This document shows positions 61,016 through 64,000 of a stretch of DNA of 64,000 bases, one piece after another. The stretch is from Osmia lignaria lignaria (taxonomy: Eukaryota > Arthropoda > Insecta > Hymenoptera > Megachilidae), in NCBI RefSeq assembly GCF_051020975.1, contig NC_135034.1, positions 9,610,001 through 9,674,000 of the forward strand, given 5' to 3'. A program made the position numbers and the translations under genes. Below the pieces are notes generated by a model that saw only the letters and a list, made by a program, of their open reading frames with translations, made no database searches and was not told where the DNA came from. Positions within the stretch are counted from its first letter, which is position 1; each line of letters starts with the position of its first letter.

Positions 61016-64000
61016 TTTACGTTTATTTTATTGCAAAATATTTTCAATGATTTTTTGCTCCATCTTTTTGGTAATCAACTGAAAATATTTTTCATTTATT
61101 TTTTAGAATTACAGAAACATAGAAATACAAAACGCTTGCAAAGATTTCCATTCGCGAAGGCAAGCTCTTACGTGCAGTATAAATTGTTTAATCTTCGCGA
61201 GATGGGTTTTGGAGACCAGGAATAGAGTGTTTGTTTTCGCTGTTTCCTATTTGACGTCACGATAGGTATATTTCACAATCCCGAAGAACGCTCTTCTCGT
61301 TTTTCGACAACGTGTTTCAAGTTCACTAAAAATACTCTTACGCTTGGATAAGTTCCGATACGTTTGATAAAAATGCGAGCGTGTTTTCATTGAATAAATA
61401 TGCCTCTTTCGTGAAAGAAAAGAAGAAACCTTGCAACTTTAATATATTTTAAAAAGAAAAACAATGTATTTAACGAGGCGTCAGCTTAGCGACAGTAATC
61501 TTATGTCAACATGAAAACGTTATTATCGCTGCAATTATTGGTAAAAAATGAACTGAAATTCGTAAAAGCGAGCCAGAGATATGCTAAGTTCTAAGACAAA
61601 GCAATAACACTTACGTGTCCATTGTCGAAATTCTTCGACGCTACTCGTTATCATAATTTATGCGTTAACTTTGTTATGTCATCGTTCGGTTTTCTTTTGT
61701 AACATCACTTTCGCGATTCATGAATGTTCATTTAAATCCAATATCTATAAATCTTTCAAATAGATTACTTCCTTTCATCCATGAATCAATTTCAGCCTGG
61801 ATAGGAAACCGATTATAAATTCGTGATCTTTTGACACCGTAATCGGTGAATGTAATCAATATTCTATTGCACGAATCTTTACGTCATCCTAAGAATCATT
61901 CCTATTGTTCTTCTACCATGATCACGATGGGAATTTTGAAGGTAATACTCTGAGTGATCAATTAGCATTTCACTACCATGAACTATTGCAAGTCTAGATT
62001 TCAGCCTCTAAAATTAAAAAATATATTATAAATGGTATTATATGTTATTTAATCGCAAAATAAATATTTGTTTCATTCATAAAAATTCTGAAGTTTACCA
62101 AATTCCCTGGCAAAACGAATGACACTTAATTTTTAAGAACAATACTAAATTAATTTAAAAAGAAAATTAATAAAATCACGTATTATAAATTACTTTGTTA
62201 CTACATCAAAATCGCATAAGATTCTTCTGAATGTAAATCACTTTCGGGAATTTTGAACAGACGCTTCACGCACGTGCGCGTTGACTCGATCAGAGAAAGG
62301 AATAAACCTCCTTTCCGCTTGACGGTCCGCGGACTACTGACAGATCAGAGAACGTTGAACATAGCGAATGGTAATTTCATGTGTACCGATGAGTCATTGG
62401 TAAAAAAGAAAAAGAAAAAGATCATGATGCCGCTGGCAAAGCAACAGGCTCTTCTTTCACCGGAAACGTAAGCACGTCCTAGAAACGCGGATTCTTTCGA
62501 GCGGCACTTGGCTTCGATTCTTTTTCCATTTCTTATGACCAAGAAGAATTTAACCCGAGGGTGAAACAGTGACGAAGACACATTGGTTATATCATAAATG
62601 ACACGTTGCGTTAAGGATCTTTAATTAAAAAAAAAAAAAAAAAAAAAAAAAACAATTAAATTAAGATCTTTGCTTTCGGTATTACAAGATTTGCAATTAA
62701 AAAATGTTGTATTATTTTTCTATTTCAATTTTAGGAATCTACAATTTTTCTATCCTCCTTTACTTTGTTACAAAAGATGGAAAGAAGAATAGAAAAAACG
62801 GTGATGGTTTATTTGAAAAATATTTAATAATAAACATTGACAATATACAGAGAAAATACGCCATAAGAAGTCGCTATGGGAGTAATAAGAACCTAACAAC
62901 TGGTCCAGACTTACAAAATATCATCAAATCAGACAATGATAAAGGTGTTCCGTTATGACACCCCGTGTGTACTCCTATCATCAGTATTATTCTTTTTTTT
63001 TTTTTTTTATTCTTTTTCTTTTTTTGCAAACTAAAGTTATCTCGAGTTGATCGTATTCTCGTTCTCTCGTGTATGCACCTGAACGTTTCTTGCTTTCCTT
63101 GCGATTTTCCTTTCGAATTAACATCATCCCTGTGTCTGTTCTCGCGTATAATATTTACCGTAAATCGCTTACGTTTTATCCTGAAGAGGTAGACTCGCAA
63201 TCGGAAACCAAGAAAAACGATTTCCCACAGGGCCCACCCGTTGCGAATCCGTTTACATCGGCGAGAGAAGCGAAGAAACAGGTGGCATTTAGCTGCTTAC
63301 GATGTTCTCTATTCCTTTTTTTGTATTTTATCATTTTTTCATCTCAATATTCCCCCTCCAACCTTTACTACTACCTTTCATTATTATTCTTTTAACCCTT
63401 CCCCCGTGTGTCTCAACGAATCGCTTCATTTTAATCAATTTTACTCCTCCGATCGTCCTCCAAAGGTTCTCGTATTACAATGAATAAAATCGTGAATAAA
63501 TCGGAGACCTCGGAGAACATTCTTTCCATGACGATTCGAAGAGGATCGATTACATCTTTCATCAAGTACAATACACGGACGCATCCCCCGTATCATCCAC
63601 GCACGCATCACTAACAATTTACGACTTATTAACGCCCTAATGTCATGGAACATCCCTTATTTTTCTTTTACTAGGCGTCGCCTAGTACGCTAGGATATGT
63701 TGCTCGTAAAGATGTGTCGTTTTTTTTTTTTTTTTTTTTCACGTAAGTCATGTAAGTCATCTAGATTTACTTTTTTTTTTTTTAAAAATCCCGTTTACGG
63801 TACTGCTTTATAATAATTAATATATATCTCATATCATCGTATATTTATATGTATGTATAACGTTACGGTGCGTATCGGTCGTTATTGGATTATCTTACAA
63901 TGCGAATTACCGCCAGCCGCTGGATTCGAATAAACGCGGGGAAATAAAAAATACGCGCGAAATTCAATAAGTGTTTCTTTCTTTTTTTTTTTCTTCTATT
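61016..64000. other. Region upstream of the Sur-like gene
   Basis: AT-rich, with poly(A) at 62627-62652 and poly(T) at 63719-63739 and 63771-63782. Likely contains the promoter of the transporter, but no specific element can be supported. No second gene is seen. Confidence 0.5.

Overview
The window is nuclear DNA of an insect, most likely a hymenopteran such as a bee. This rests on an AT-rich background broken by very CpG-rich patches, many short (70-110 bp) GT-AG introns, and insect-type gene families. I did no database search, so species and orthology are inferences. All confidently recognised genes are on the minus strand in the right half.

Layout. 1-20 kb: AT-rich non-coding DNA with no gene I recognise, apart from a small CpG-rich patch at 14.2-14.9 kb. 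20-26.3 kb: a long CpG-rich, low-complexity stretch (AG, TTC and ACC microsatellites). It looks like a promoter and 5' exons of a large unidentified plus-strand gene, with a candidate non-coding exon at 21466-21625 and a candidate first coding exon at 26206-26273. 26.3-33.9 kb: AT-rich DNA with a possible 5' exon ending at 29374, TTAA-flanked inverted-repeat elements, a SINE-like insertion with target-site duplication, and most copies of a dispersed repeat. 33.93-38.34 kb: a composite inverted repeat. Its two arms carry the same hairpin repeats and pyrimidine minisatellite in opposite orientation, around a 93-bp tandem array holding about 12 evenly spaced CTCF-like motifs.

38.4-46.0 kb holds two tandem cGMP-dependent protein kinase genes, resembling the Pkg21D/isozyme-1 type. 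Gene A (38466-41455, 11 exons, 643 aa) and gene B (42594-45993, 13 exons, 735 aa) share ten intron positions and phases, so they are a tandem duplication. Both keep the kinase catalytic residues. All four cyclic-nucleotide sites lack the Thr that normally follows the phosphate-binding Arg in PKG. Several intron length differences between the two copies match MITE insertions. A hAT transposase relic lies between them.

51.7-61.0 kb holds a 30-exon ABCC transporter of 1759 aa with an N-terminal TMD0, two transmembrane domains and two nucleotide-binding domains. It most resembles the sulfonylurea receptor (Sur). NBD1 has Asp in place of the catalytic Glu, and the linker carries an RRAT kinase consensus. 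That the neighbouring kinases act on this transporter would be speculation.

The least ordinary signals are the 33.93-38.34 kb foldback-like structure with its CTCF-like array, and the diverged nucleotide pockets of the kinase pair.
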